Of a stretch of DNA of 48,901 nt, positions 33,962-41,942 are shown one piece after another. The notes beneath the pieces were generated by a model. It worked only from the letters and a program-made list of their open reading frames with translations. It did not search any database and was not told where the DNA came from. Location: assembly GCA_016125085.1 (NCBI GenBank), contig WGMM01000036.1, positions 1 through 48,901 of the forward strand, written 5' to 3'. How positions within the stretch are numbered: position 1 is the stretch's first letter; every line of letters begins with the position of its first letter. The DNA comes from a bacterium. Its GTDB lineage: Bacteria; Planctomycetota; Planctomycetia; Isosphaerales; Isosphaeraceae. The position numbers and the translations under genes are program-made.

Positions 33962-34966
33962 ATGCGCAAGGCACTGATCACCGGCATCACGGGGCAGGAC
34001 GGCTCATACCTCGCGGAATTCCTGCTGGGCCGGGGCGATTACGAAGTGCACGGCCTGGTGCGCCGGGCCAGCACGATCAACCGGCAGCGGATCGATCATC
34101 TGACGCGCAACCCTGCCTATAAAGACAAATTCCACCTGCATTACGCCGATCTGGGGGATGCCTCCAGCCTGCTGGCCGTGACCGAGCAGGTCGAGCCCGA
34201 CGAAGTCTACAACCTGGGGGCCCAGAGCCACGTCCGCGTGAGCTTCGACCAGCCGATCTATACGGCCGATTGCGTCGGCGTGGGGGCTCTGCGTCTGCTC
34301 GAGGCCGTGCGCATCCTCAATCGCCGCAAGCCCGTCCGCTTCTACCAGGCCTCCAGCTCCGAAATGTTCGGCGCCGCGCCCGCGCCCCAGGGGCCCGACA
34401 CCCCCTTCCACCCACGCAGCCCCTATGCCTGCGCCAAGCTCTACGCCCACTGGCAGACGATCAACTACCGTGAATCGTACAACATGTACGCATGTTCGGG
34501 CATCCTGTTCAATCACGAATCGCCGCGGCGGGGCGAGTCGTTCGTGACGCGCAAAATCACGCTGGCGGCCGGGCGGATCAAGGCCGGGATCCAGAAGGAT
34601 CTGGTGATGGGCAACCTGGATGCCTGCCGCGACTGGGGCTTCGCGGGCGATTACGTGAAGGCCATGTGGCTGATGCTGCAGCAGGACACGCCGAAGGACT
34701 ACATCGTGGCCACGGGCGAGACGCACTCGGTCCGCGAGTTCCTGGAGATCACCTTCGGCATGCTCGACCTGGACTGGAAGGACTTCGTCAAGTTCGACCC
34801 CCGCTACACGCGGCCGGCCGAGGTGGACGTGCTTCTGGGCGATTCGTCGCGTGCCCGCAAGGATCTGGGCTGGACGCCCGAGGTCGACTTCAAGGGGCTC
34901 GTGAAGATGATGGTCGAGCATGATCTGGACCTGGCCTATCGCGAAAAGCGGGCCATGGAAGTCTGA
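33962..34966 (+). CDS. gmd: GDP-mannose 4,6-dehydratase
   Basis: A 334-aa extended short-chain dehydrogenase/reductase converting GDP-D-mannose to GDP-4-keto-6-deoxy-mannose, the precursor of fucose, rhamnose-like and perosamine sugars. The Rossmann motif ALITGITGQDGSYLAEFL is at the N-terminus, VRRASTINRQRIDHL is specific to Gmd, and the active site is SSSEMFG plus YACAKLYAHW (Tyr-x3-Lys). NHESPRRGESFVTRKIT and the GNLDACRDWGFAGDYV region are typical. Length is slightly short but complete. No fucose synthase (WcaG) lies in the window. The YdcF-like gene follows after 78 bp. Confidence 0.95.
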   Translation: MRKALITGITGQDGSYLAEFLLGRGDYEVHGLVRRASTINRQRIDHLTRNPAYKDKFHLHYADLGDASSLLAVTEQVEPDEVYNLGAQSHVRVSFDQPIYTADCVGVGALRLLEAVRILNRRKPVRFYQASSSEMFGAAPAPQGPDTPFHPRSPYACAKLYAHWQTINYRESYNMYACSGILFNHESPRRGESFVTRKITLAAGRIKAGIQKDLVMGNLDACRDWGFAGDYVKAMWLMLQQDTPKDYIVATGETHSVREFLEITFGMLDLDWKDFVKFDPRYTRPAEVDVLLGDSSRARKDLGWTPEVDFKGLVKMMVEHDLDLAYREKRAMEV

Positions 34967-34991
34967 GATCGATCGCGTCGCAAACTGGCCC

Positions 34992-35018
34992 GGGCGGGTT
35001 CTCCGCATGAGCCCGCCC
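34992..35018 (+). promoter_or_regulatory. Hairpin between gmd and the YdcF-like gene
   Basis: GGGCGGG (34992-34998) and CCCGCCC (35012-35018) form a 7-bp GC stem with a 13-nt loop. No T-run follows, so it may modulate rather than end transcription into the next gene. Confidence 0.35.
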
Positions 35019-35044
35019 CTGGCGTTTCCGGGGGTTCGTACGAG

Positions 35045-35725
35045 ATGAGCGAAACCGCGCGGGAACGCACGGAACCGAACGTGCCGGCGGATGCGAGCCA
35101 CGGACCGTTGAGGCGTCCGCGCCGCCGCAGGCGGATTCTGGCCATCCTGCTGCTGGCGTCGCTTGCCGGGCTGGCGAGCGCCCCGATCTGGGCCCCGCCG
35201 CTTTTGCAGCGCTATGCCCTGCTCTTTCGGGTGAACGATCCCGAGCCATCCGACGCGGTCTGCATTTTGCTCGGCGGCTTTCATGTGCGGCCGATGCGTG
35301 CCGCGGAGTTGTATTTGCGCGGCTATGCGCCGAAGATTCTGATCGTCGATTACCCCGACGACATTTTCTACGGCAGTATGGAAAGCCAGCTGGCCCTGAT
35401 CGTGGCCCGGCGCTGCGGCGTTCCGGACAGGGATCTGGTGCGTGTCACTTCGCCCGTGACGAGCACCGCGGAAGAAGCCCGGCTGTATCGCGAATATGCC
35501 GAAAAGAACGGCCTGAAAAGCCTGCTGATCGTGACGACGGCCTTCCACACGCGGCGGGCCCGCTGGATTTTCGACCGGGTCTTCGCCGGTTCAGGGATCC
35601 GGCTTTCGTATGCCGCCGCATTCGATCCCCATGTGAACGAACGGAACTGGTACACGAGCGACGAAGGCCTGGTAACCTACTTTTCCGAGACCGTGAAGAC
35701 GCTGTATTACTATTTGCGGTATTGA
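35045..35725 (+). CDS. YdcF/SanA/ElyC-like DUF218 membrane protein
   Basis: A 226-aa protein with an Arg-rich cytoplasmic start (PRRRRRILAILLLASLAG), one membrane helix near 30-50 and an exported DUF218 domain. Family motifs are AVCILLGGFHVRPMRAAELY, KILIVDYP, TSTAEEARLYREYAE, and LLIVTTAFHTRRARWIFDR. DUF218 proteins act in envelope functions such as cell-wall barrier integrity and lipid carrier handling in Enterobacteria (ElyC/SanA); the precise reaction is not settled. It lies 78 bp after gmd and may be co-transcribed, fitting a surface-glycan context. Confidence 0.88.
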   Translation: MSETARERTEPNVPADASHGPLRRPRRRRRILAILLLASLAGLASAPIWAPPLLQRYALLFRVNDPEPSDAVCILLGGFHVRPMRAAELYLRGYAPKILIVDYPDDIFYGSMESQLALIVARRCGVPDRDLVRVTSPVTSTAEEARLYREYAEKNGLKSLLIVTTAFHTRRARWIFDRVFAGSGIRLSYAAAFDPHVNERNWYTSDEGLVTYFSETVKTLYYYLRY

Positions 35726-35963
35726 AGTCGTGGGTTATTCGAACGAACGTGCTCGAATTCATCGCAGCGAGCCAGACATCCGTGAGTGATGGGCCGAACC
35801 GACCGTCCCTGCAATGGCGTTGACGACGCGCGGGATGCCTTCCGGGGGATTTTCGTCGGTGACATCTGGCGAAAATCGACGTAAGTTCATCGGACGGGTG
35901 AGATGAAAGCACGAGACAGGCGAAACGAGCAGCAACCTTAACCGATTCCGGCGGAGTGGATCG

Positions 35964-37094
35964 ATGGCACGGAAGAAGCCTGAAAACAAGACCCTCATGC
36001 CGGGCCTTCCGGCGGAATACGCCGAGTTCCTGGAATCGCTCAAAAACAGGGTTCGCCAGGCCCAGACGCGGGCGATGCTGGCGGTCAACCGTGAGATGAT
36101 CCAGCTTTACTGGGAAATCGGCCGGGAAATCGTCGAGCGGCAGGAACAGGCAGGCTGGGGCCGGGCCGTGGTGGAACGACTGGCGGACGACATTCAGAAT
36201 GCCTTCCCCGGCATGAGCGGGTTCTCGCGCAGCAACGTGTTCCGCATGCGAGCGTTCTACCTTGCTTACAAGACCCCTGAAATTGTCGCACAGCCTGTGC
36301 GACAGCCGAAGGGTTCGAAAGTCGCACAGGCTGTGCGACAAACTGACGAAGATTCGGCACCAGAGCATGTCGTAAATCTCCCCTGGGGGCATCATATCGT
36401 TCTGATTCAGAAGGTTAAGGCGACAGACCAACGCCTCTGGTACGCCGCCAAAGCCCTGGAACATGGCTGGAGCCGGGCGGTATTGACCGTCCAGATCGAG
36501 TCGGACCTGTTCGGCCGGCAGGGCAAGGCGGTTACGAACTTCACGCAGACCCTGCCGAATCCTCAATCCGACCTGGCCCAGCAGTCGTTGAAGGACCCCT
36601 ACCTGTTCGACTTCCTGACGCTGGGCGAGGAAGCGGCGGAACGGGACCTGGAAAGTGGCCTGATCGACCACGTTCAGAAGTTTCTGCTGGAACTCGGTGC
36701 CGGGTTCGCGTTCGTGGGCCGGCAGGTGCATCTGGCCGTCGGAGACGAGGACTTCTACCTGGACCTGCTGTTCTACCACCTGAAATTACGGTGTTTCGTG
36801 GTGATCGACCTGAAAATGAAGAAATTCACGCCCGAGGATGCCGGCAAGATGAATTTTTACCTTTCGGCCGTGGATGCACGGATGAAGCACGAGGGCGACG
36901 GACCGACGATCGGCCTGATTCTGTGCAAGACGCGTGACCGGATCACGGCGGATTACGCCCTGCGGGACATCGCCAAACCGATCGGCGTGGCCGAATGGCA
37001 AACGAAGCTTGTGCAATCCCTGCCCGAAACATTGAGAGGAAGCCTGCCGAGCATCGAGGAAATCGAGGCCGAGCTTGGAATCGAGGAATCATGA
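35964..37094 (+). CDS. DUF1016/YhcG-type PDDEXK nuclease-family protein
   Basis: A 376-aa protein with the two-part structure of this family. An N-terminal helical region (LYWEIGREIVERQ, WGRAVVERLADDIQNAFPG, GFSRSNVFRMRAFYLAY) is followed by a C-terminal PD-(D/E)XK fold seen in FYLDLLFYHLKLRCFVVIDLK. Family members associate with restriction and recombination systems. The linker holds two in-frame copies of a 19-21-bp palindrome (GTCGCACAG/CTGTGCGAC) at 36284-36304 and 36321-36339, giving IVAQPVRQ and VAQAVRQ. GGAG precedes the ATG. It is followed by a small zinc-ribbon gene. Confidence 0.9.
   Translation: MARKKPENKTLMPGLPAEYAEFLESLKNRVRQAQTRAMLAVNREMIQLYWEIGREIVERQEQAGWGRAVVERLADDIQNAFPGMSGFSRSNVFRMRAFYLAYKTPEIVAQPVRQPKGSKVAQAVRQTDEDSAPEHVVNLPWGHHIVLIQKVKATDQRLWYAAKALEHGWSRAVLTVQIESDLFGRQGKAVTNFTQTLPNPQSDLAQQSLKDPYLFDFLTLGEEAAERDLESGLIDHVQKFLLELGAGFAFVGRQVHLAVGDEDFYLDLLFYHLKLRCFVVIDLKMKKFTPEDAGKMNFYLSAVDARMKHEGDGPTIGLILCKTRDRITADYALRDIAKPIGVAEWQTKLVQSLPETLRGSLPSIEEIEAELGIEES
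36284..36339. repeat. Paired intragenic palindromes inside the DUF1016 gene
   Basis: TGTCGCACAG-c-CTGTGCGACA (36284-36304) and GTCGCACAG-g-CTGTGCGAC (36321-36339) are separated by 16 bp. Both are near-perfect palindromes, in frame, and encode the linker between the two domains. They look like insertion of a small palindromic repeat that the protein tolerates. Confidence 0.85.
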
Positions 37095-37287
37095 TGAGTC
37101 AGGAACGACCGTCGTTGCTGGAAGGCAGCGTCTCGAGGGATCCAATGCTTCCCCGTTCGTCGCGGACCCAAAGCGTAAAATTCGACTGTGTTGTGACCAT
37201 CCCGACGATCGAAATCGCCAGGCGGATTTGTCCACTTCACGGTGAACCAGCACACCCCGTGGCGAAGAGGGAGGAAGGGATTTTTTC

Positions 37288-37506
37288 GTGCTGCTCATGG
37301 CGGCATTTGTGGGGTTTATTTGGCATACATTCCAGATCATCGCTTCCGGTTTTAAGGCCAGCAAGACCACGGATCCGCCCCCAAGCCCATCGCCCCTACC
37401 AGACAGGAGTGATCAGACCCGGGTCCCCTGCCCGATGTGTGCGGAAATGATCATTCCGGAAGCGAAGATATGCCGGTTTTGCAAGTCGGAAATCAGGAAG
37501 GATTAG
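37288..37506 (+). CDS. Small membrane-anchored zinc-ribbon protein
   Basis: A 72-aa protein with one N-terminal membrane helix (LLMAAFVGFIWHTFQIIA), a Ser/Pro linker and a C-terminal zinc ribbon CPMCAEMI...CRFC with four Cys. The ribbon should face the cytoplasm, though topology is inferred. The start is a GTG with AGGAAGGGA 7 nt upstream; an ATG at 37297 is the alternative. It ends 6 bp before the convergent PEP-CTERM gene's stop. Confidence 0.65.
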   Translation: MLLMAAFVGFIWHTFQIIASGFKASKTTDPPPSPSPLPDRSDQTRVPCPMCAEMIIPEAKICRFCKSEIRKD

Positions 37507-37512
37507 ACAGGA

Positions 37513-38280
37513 TCACGGCAAAGCAGTTTGGCCTTGCCGCCGTCTCATCACGGCCAGCGTCAGAGCTGCGAGGGTGGCGAGAAGGTGCGTTGAAGGTTCG
37601 GGGACCGACGTTGCGGTGATGGTCGCATTGAACTGGGTTGAGTCGTAGTTATAGGCCGACTTCGGAGCGATGAGGAAATTGATCCTGTCGCCAGGGCTTA
37701 CCGAGACATCGGAGATGATGAGTATTCCTGTTCCGCCACCGTTCGCGATCGTCCCTGACGCCAGCGTGAAGCCGCCACTATTTCGTTCGACATACCAATC
37801 GATCCCGTCGCTTAGATAAGGTTCGACAGCGTTATTGTCGAGATCCAGAAAGCTGAACTGTATTGTGGCGATTGCGGCCGAAGACGAAAGCCAGCTTACG
37901 ACCGCCATACTGTTTTGTCCGGGATGCATCAGCATCGCACCGCTCGGCCAGACGAACGAAGGCCCCGCCGTAAATGTTGCGGCCGATCCCGTTCCATTGA
38001 CACCGACTTCCGGATTGTCGCCACCAAGGGTCCAGGCGTTAGGACTTGTCGGCGTCCAGCTTCCGACCGCCGGTCCAAAATTCGGAAGGAGCGGATAATT
38101 CCCGTCTCTCGTCGTGCCTGCACGGTAGCGATACGACCAGGCCGAAGAATTCGTGTTAGTGGTGCCCGAAAAGTCGGTCGTGGCGTCATACACATCCGCT
38201 GCGAAGCATGACGAAGCCAAGGCGAAGTGCATCACGACAGCGGCGGAAATACGCGATAGTTCTCTAATCCGAAGGTGCAT
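37513..38280 (-). CDS. PEP-CTERM protein of unknown function
   Basis: A 255-aa exported protein. The signal peptide ends near CFAAD. The mature part is Ser/Thr/Gly/Asn-rich and beta-rich (SFLDLDNNAVEPYLSDGIDW, SVSPGDRINFLIAP), typical of extracellular beta-sandwich domains in PEP-CTERM proteins. The C-terminal signal is VPEPSTHLLATLAALTLA then MRRR. It is therefore a third probable substrate for the exosortase in this window. GGAGA lies 6 nt before the ATG, so the start is well supported. Confidence 0.88.
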   Translation of the reverse strand: MHLRIRELSRISAAVVMHFALASSCFAADVYDATTDFSGTTNTNSSAWSYRYRAGTTRDGNYPLLPNFGPAVGSWTPTSPNAWTLGGDNPEVGVNGTGSAATFTAGPSFVWPSGAMLMHPGQNSMAVVSWLSSSAAIATIQFSFLDLDNNAVEPYLSDGIDWYVERNSGGFTLASGTIANGGGTGILIISDVSVSPGDRINFLIAPKSAYNYDSTQFNATITATSVPEPSTHLLATLAALTLAVMRRRQGQTALP

Positions 38281-38426
38281 ACCGTTTCTCCGATCCCTCG
38301 ATTCCGAATTGATTCGAAACGATTTTCAAAGCACGGTTTAGTATACATGTATTCAGGATCGCACGCAAGAGACTACCGTTTTCGCCCCTCCTGCTTCTTG
38401 CGATACGCCAAAGGCGGTATAGACCA

Positions 38427-39665
38427 TCACCAGTTCCCGTCTTCCCGCATCGCCTTCACGAGCTTGTTCCATGCCGTGCTTGGCTTAACGGGACACCCCA
38501 CCTCTCTCTGGACCCTTTCGGCGACCTCCAGAAAAAGACGCTTCACATCATCCTTGGACATGTCGCCCATTCGGTCAGAGATGCAGAATGACAAGTGCGC
38601 ATCAGCAAGGGCTTTGTTCCACGGCGGCGAAATCTGAAGCATCTCCCGATCTTTTGCGTACGCAGGATCGGAGTTGTTAGCCCCGTTAAGATCCAAATAG
38701 CAGACCTCCATGAACTTCATGAGTGCCGCTCGGCTAAAACCCTCTTGAGTCTTTGCTTTGTCTAGTAACATCCCCTGCTCAACTGTGGCGTTTCGATACA
38801 AACCCCATTGCCATCGTGTGGCGTATTCTCGACGCTCGCGTTCCAAGGCTAAAAAATTGGAACGATTTTCGACGTCGATCACGTCGACTGAAGCAGCGGA
38901 AACGTCTTTAATAGCCGCTCGCAGACGAACGCCTTCAAGGTACTCTTTGTGTACCAGCTCTCCGATTCCGATTGCCCGCTGCTCGTCAATCGTCTGAACC
39001 CATTCTTCGCGGATCTTGACCCAGACGTTGTAGTCTTGAACGCTGCTCCTGCTCCGCGACTTCTGGCCGCAATGCTTGCACGTTGCTTTTTTGGATTCCT
39101 TGCCGCAATAAGGACAGATGTCGGACGGGACGCCCAAAACGATATTCGGATCATCGATGAGAAGCGTGGAGAAGTACGGAAATCTCCTGTAATAAGCCAG
39201 ACGCTTATCTACCTCACGGTCAAAGTCGAAACCTTGTGATAATGGTTGCATTGGATCGTATGAGAACGGAACTTTCGGTTCTTCCTGCTTGCGATCCTCG
39301 ATCCGAATGGCGGCATCGACCTTTTTCGCCAAGGGCACTTCGACCGACTTCCTGATCGGCTCTGTCGGCTTGCGATCCTCGACCTGAATATCAGCTCCAG
39401 CCGTTTCCGTCCCAGTCACTCTGACCGCCTGTCTGATCGTTTCGGCAGAAACGTCGGCAGTTAATTCCTCGACAGGCGAATTCGCCGTTTCAAGGTACGC
39501 TTCGTATTCGGCTTCACCAGGTACGACAAACTCGCCATCACACTTTGGGCAACGGTCTTCAATGCCGATTTCCGCGACAGGCGATCGAAGAGAACTGCCG
39601 CAAAACGGACAGTCGTAGATAACGACAGGTGATCGAAACCAAGGCTTGTGAATGCGGATTGTCAT
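38427..39665 (-). CDS. Zinc-ribbon protein of unknown function, possibly truncated at its C-terminus
   Basis: A 412-aa protein with two zinc-ribbon regions: CPFCGSS...CPKCDGE near residues 19-44 and CPYCGKE...CKHCGQK near 184-200. The linker between them has a duplicated segment around VEDRKPTEP and IEDRKQEEP. The C-terminal half is helical with no catalytic motif (LALERERREYATRWQWGLYR). The gene is less GC-rich than its neighbours. After the TGA stop the same frame continues 17 codons (W, then SIPPLAYRKKQEG...) to a TAG at 38373-38375. That peptide resembles the end of the thermonuclease remnant at 39698-39845 (PIPPWTYRKSRG). Either the original stop was the TAG and TGA is a new mutation, or a small duplicated fragment lies here. 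Confidence 0.65.
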   Translation of the reverse strand: MTIRIHKPWFRSPVVIYDCPFCGSSLRSPVAEIGIEDRCPKCDGEFVVPGEAEYEAYLETANSPVEELTADVSAETIRQAVRVTGTETAGADIQVEDRKPTEPIRKSVEVPLAKKVDAAIRIEDRKQEEPKVPFSYDPMQPLSQGFDFDREVDKRLAYYRRFPYFSTLLIDDPNIVLGVPSDICPYCGKESKKATCKHCGQKSRSRSSVQDYNVWVKIREEWVQTIDEQRAIGIGELVHKEYLEGVRLRAAIKDVSAASVDVIDVENRSNFLALERERREYATRWQWGLYRNATVEQGMLLDKAKTQEGFSRAALMKFMEVCYLDLNGANNSDPAYAKDREMLQISPPWNKALADAHLSFCISDRMGDMSKDDVKRLFLEVAERVQREVGCPVKPSTAWNKLVKAMREDGNW

Positions 39666-39697
39666 CTACCGTAATACCCCTAAGACTGAAACCGATT

Positions 39698-39845
39698 CTA
39701 TCTCGCCCACGCCCCGCGACTCTTGCGATACGTCCACGGCGGAATCGGCGACTTATCCGCCCATAGGCCCCGGCGTGCGGCCCGTGCCTGGGCTTCTGCG
39801 GCTGTTCCGCTCCAAGTGAAAATGGACAAACGGCCCTGTCGATTT
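39698..39845 (-). pseudogene. C-terminal remnant of a thermonuclease (SNase) gene
   Basis: Translation of the minus strand gives AEAQARAARRGLWADKSPIP then PWTYRKSRGAWAR and a stop (TAG at 39698-39700). This is the typical end of thermonuclease/SNase-family proteins (…EARAARRGLWADPNPIPPWEWR). The frame stays open for some 25 residues upstream, but the catalytic part of the enzyme is absent and no start is visible. It lies just upstream of the zinc-ribbon gene, which ends with a similar IPPLAYRK peptide after its stop. Confidence 0.65.
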
Positions 39846-40172
39846 ATACTACGAATCGACTGGAGTCCGTCCCATGCGAAAGCCCGGCCAAACCTACGTT
39901 GCCTGCCGGAATGCCGCGACTCTTCGCCGTCACCCGGATCGACCGCCTCGGCGCTGACTCATGCCCGCGAACTGCGGCGGTTCCAACCATGATATCATCT
40001 CGACCGGCGGAAACGCTTCTTCGACGATCGTAGCCGCTCCCACCGCTTCCCGGTTCGATTCGGACCGGATAAGATGTTCCGACTGATCCGCGAACGCCGC
40101 AACGATCGGAATCGCCAGGCTGATTCGCACGAAGTCATAGTGAACCAACCGTCACAACCTGAACGGGAATCG

Positions 40173-41261
40173 ATGGACCGAGCATCTTGTTCGAAGACCG
40201 ATCCGTCGTCCGTCCCCCTGTGCGTCGATCTGGACGGCACCCTGGTGCGGTCCGACACGCTCTGGGAGACGATCCTTCAGCTTGTGCGACACCGGCCTGG
40301 CTCGATCGTGCCGATCATCGGCCAGTATCTGCGCGCAGGGCGTTCGGCGTTCAAGTCGGCGGCCGTCGATGCCCTCGTCATCGACCCCGCCACCCTGCCG
40401 TATCATGACGACGTCATCGCCGAAATCGGCCGGGCACGTGCCGCGGGCCGGCCCGTGCTGCTCGTGACCGGGGCGAACGAACGGCTCGCCCATGCCGTGG
40501 CTGAACACACGGGGCTGTTCGACGGTGTCATCGGCAGCCGCCCGGGCAGCAACAACACCGGCCAGGACAAGGCCGACGAGCTTTCGCGACGTTATGGCCT
40601 GCGCCAGTTCGACTACTTCGGCAATTCGCACGCCGACCTGAAAGTCTGGGCCCAGTCGCACGCCGCGCTGGTGATCGGCTCCGACCGGCTGAAAGACCAG
40701 GCCGGGCAGCGAGCACCCGTGACGTTTCACGCGCCCGCGGCCACCGTGAGCCGGCCGCGCGCGATTCTGCAGGCCCTGCGGCCGATGTGCTGGCCCCTGG
40801 ATTCGCTCGTGATTTTGCCCGCGCTGGTGGCCGGAGACGTCGGCAGGATCACGATAACCTCTTTTATTGGGGTGTGGTGCTTCGCCGCCGCCTTCCGCAT
40901 TTTCGGCCAGCTGACCGACCTGCCCGCCTTCCGCAAAAGGCCCGATGCCGCCCGCCACCCCTTCGCCGCCGGCAACCTTCCCCTCAGCCAGGGCGTGGCC
41001 ATGGCCTGCTCGCTGGCGATCATCGCCATGCTGATCGCCGTCGTCGGGCTGCCTGCGCGAGTTCTGGCCTTCGTGGCAGCGTTCGTGGCTGTTTCTGTGC
41101 TCCAGATTCACTTCGGCCAGCGTCGCCCTGCGGTGTTCGCCGTGGTGCTGGCCGCCCTTCGCCTGGCCGTCGGCTACGAAGCGGCCCGGGCCGAATCGAC
41201 GGGCCCCGAAACCCCTGCTCCACCGTCCGTTACGGCCGCTCAGACTTCCTGGCGGAATTGA
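40173..41261 (+). CDS. HAD phosphatase fused to a truncated UbiA-like prenyltransferase
   Basis: A 362-aa two-part protein. The N-terminal HAD domain shows CVDLDGTLVRSDTLW, the motif II region LLVTGAN, and FGNSHADLKVW with the late acidic motif. The C-terminal part (from about residue 205) has around five membrane helices and a UbiA-like stretch, LRPMCWPLDSLVILP through RHPFAAGNL. HAD-UbiA fusions are known in decaprenylphosphoryl-ribose/arabinose pathways. Here the first Asp-rich UbiA motif (NDxxD) reads GQLTDLP, and the second motif is missing, so prenyl transfer may be lost or altered. Its end overlaps the convergent DUF4956 gene by 22 bp. The frame opens at 40074; the ATG at 40173 fits better. 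Confidence 0.75.
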   Translation: MDRASCSKTDPSSVPLCVDLDGTLVRSDTLWETILQLVRHRPGSIVPIIGQYLRAGRSAFKSAAVDALVIDPATLPYHDDVIAEIGRARAAGRPVLLVTGANERLAHAVAEHTGLFDGVIGSRPGSNNTGQDKADELSRRYGLRQFDYFGNSHADLKVWAQSHAALVIGSDRLKDQAGQRAPVTFHAPAATVSRPRAILQALRPMCWPLDSLVILPALVAGDVGRITITSFIGVWCFAAAFRIFGQLTDLPAFRKRPDAARHPFAAGNLPLSQGVAMACSLAIIAMLIAVVGLPARVLAFVAAFVAVSVLQIHFGQRRPAVFAVVLAALRLAVGYEAARAESTGPETPAPPSVTAAQTSWRN

Positions 41262-41911
41262 ACGTCTTCGACACCCTCGGCCCGGATCATCTCGGCCACC
41301 AGGTCGGCCGGCGACCGGCCGGGGTTCAGTGTTACCCTGTAGGTCAGGTCCATCGACGCCCCTTTTTTCGCCGAACCGGCCGAGATCAGGTCGTGCCGCA
41401 GCGTGACGGCGGCCAGGGCCGTGTCCACGTTCAGCCGGGCCGCTTCGCTCTGGCTGACACGGAACGACAGCAAGGCCGAAGGAGCCGCCGCTGGACTTTT
41501 GCCCGGCGGCCACAGAAACAGCGCCGTGATGGCCAGCACGATCAGGCCCGTGACGGCCACGGCCATCAGGTTCGCGCCAGCCGCCATGCCGACGACGACG
41601 GACATGATCACGAAGGCCGTGTCCTGCGTGTCGCGCACCACCGTGCGGAACCGTACGACCGACAGAGCCCCGGCCAGGCTGAAGGCCCGGGCGATGTTGT
41701 CGCCGATGATCTGGGTGGACATGGCGATCAGGCCCGCCAGCAGCACCAGAGTCGTCTGGAACGTCGGGGGGACTTGCTCGCCTCGACGTGCCCAGCGGTT
41801 CATCCCGGCGACCACCACGCCCATCGCCAGGGCCGAAGCGATCCTCAGAGCCTGAGTCGTCGAGAAATCCCAGGTGCCGCTTGCCGTCAGGCTCGTGAGC
41901 CAGCCGTTCAT
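41240..41911 (-). CDS. DUF4956 membrane protein
   Basis: A 223-aa protein with about four N-terminal membrane helices and a soluble C-terminal domain. The conserved block NIARAFSLAGALSVVRFRT then VVRDTQDTAFVIMSVVVGMA is characteristic of DUF4956, a family often found beside CotH-type proteins and VTC-like polyphosphate polymerase domains. Here it lies 31 bp downstream of the CotH gene on the same strand, so they are probably co-transcribed. The C-terminal domain (SFRVSQSEAARLNVDTAL) resembles a small regulatory fold. No VTC domain gene is visible in the window. Confidence 0.85.
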   Translation of the reverse strand: MNGWLTSLTASGTWDFSTTQALRIASALAMGVVVAGMNRWARRGEQVPPTFQTTLVLLAGLIAMSTQIIGDNIARAFSLAGALSVVRFRTVVRDTQDTAFVIMSVVVGMAAGANLMAVAVTGLIVLAITALFLWPPGKSPAAAPSALLSFRVSQSEAARLNVDTALAAVTLRHDLISAGSAKKGASMDLTYRVTLNPGRSPADLVAEMIRAEGVEDVQFRQEV

Positions 41912-41942
41912 GCCCGACCTCCTGCCCAGGGAGTAATCCCGG

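Noticed and set aside
34004..35548. Open frame of 514 aa on the minus strand
   Set aside because: It is antisense to gmd and the YdcF-like gene, both well supported by motifs.
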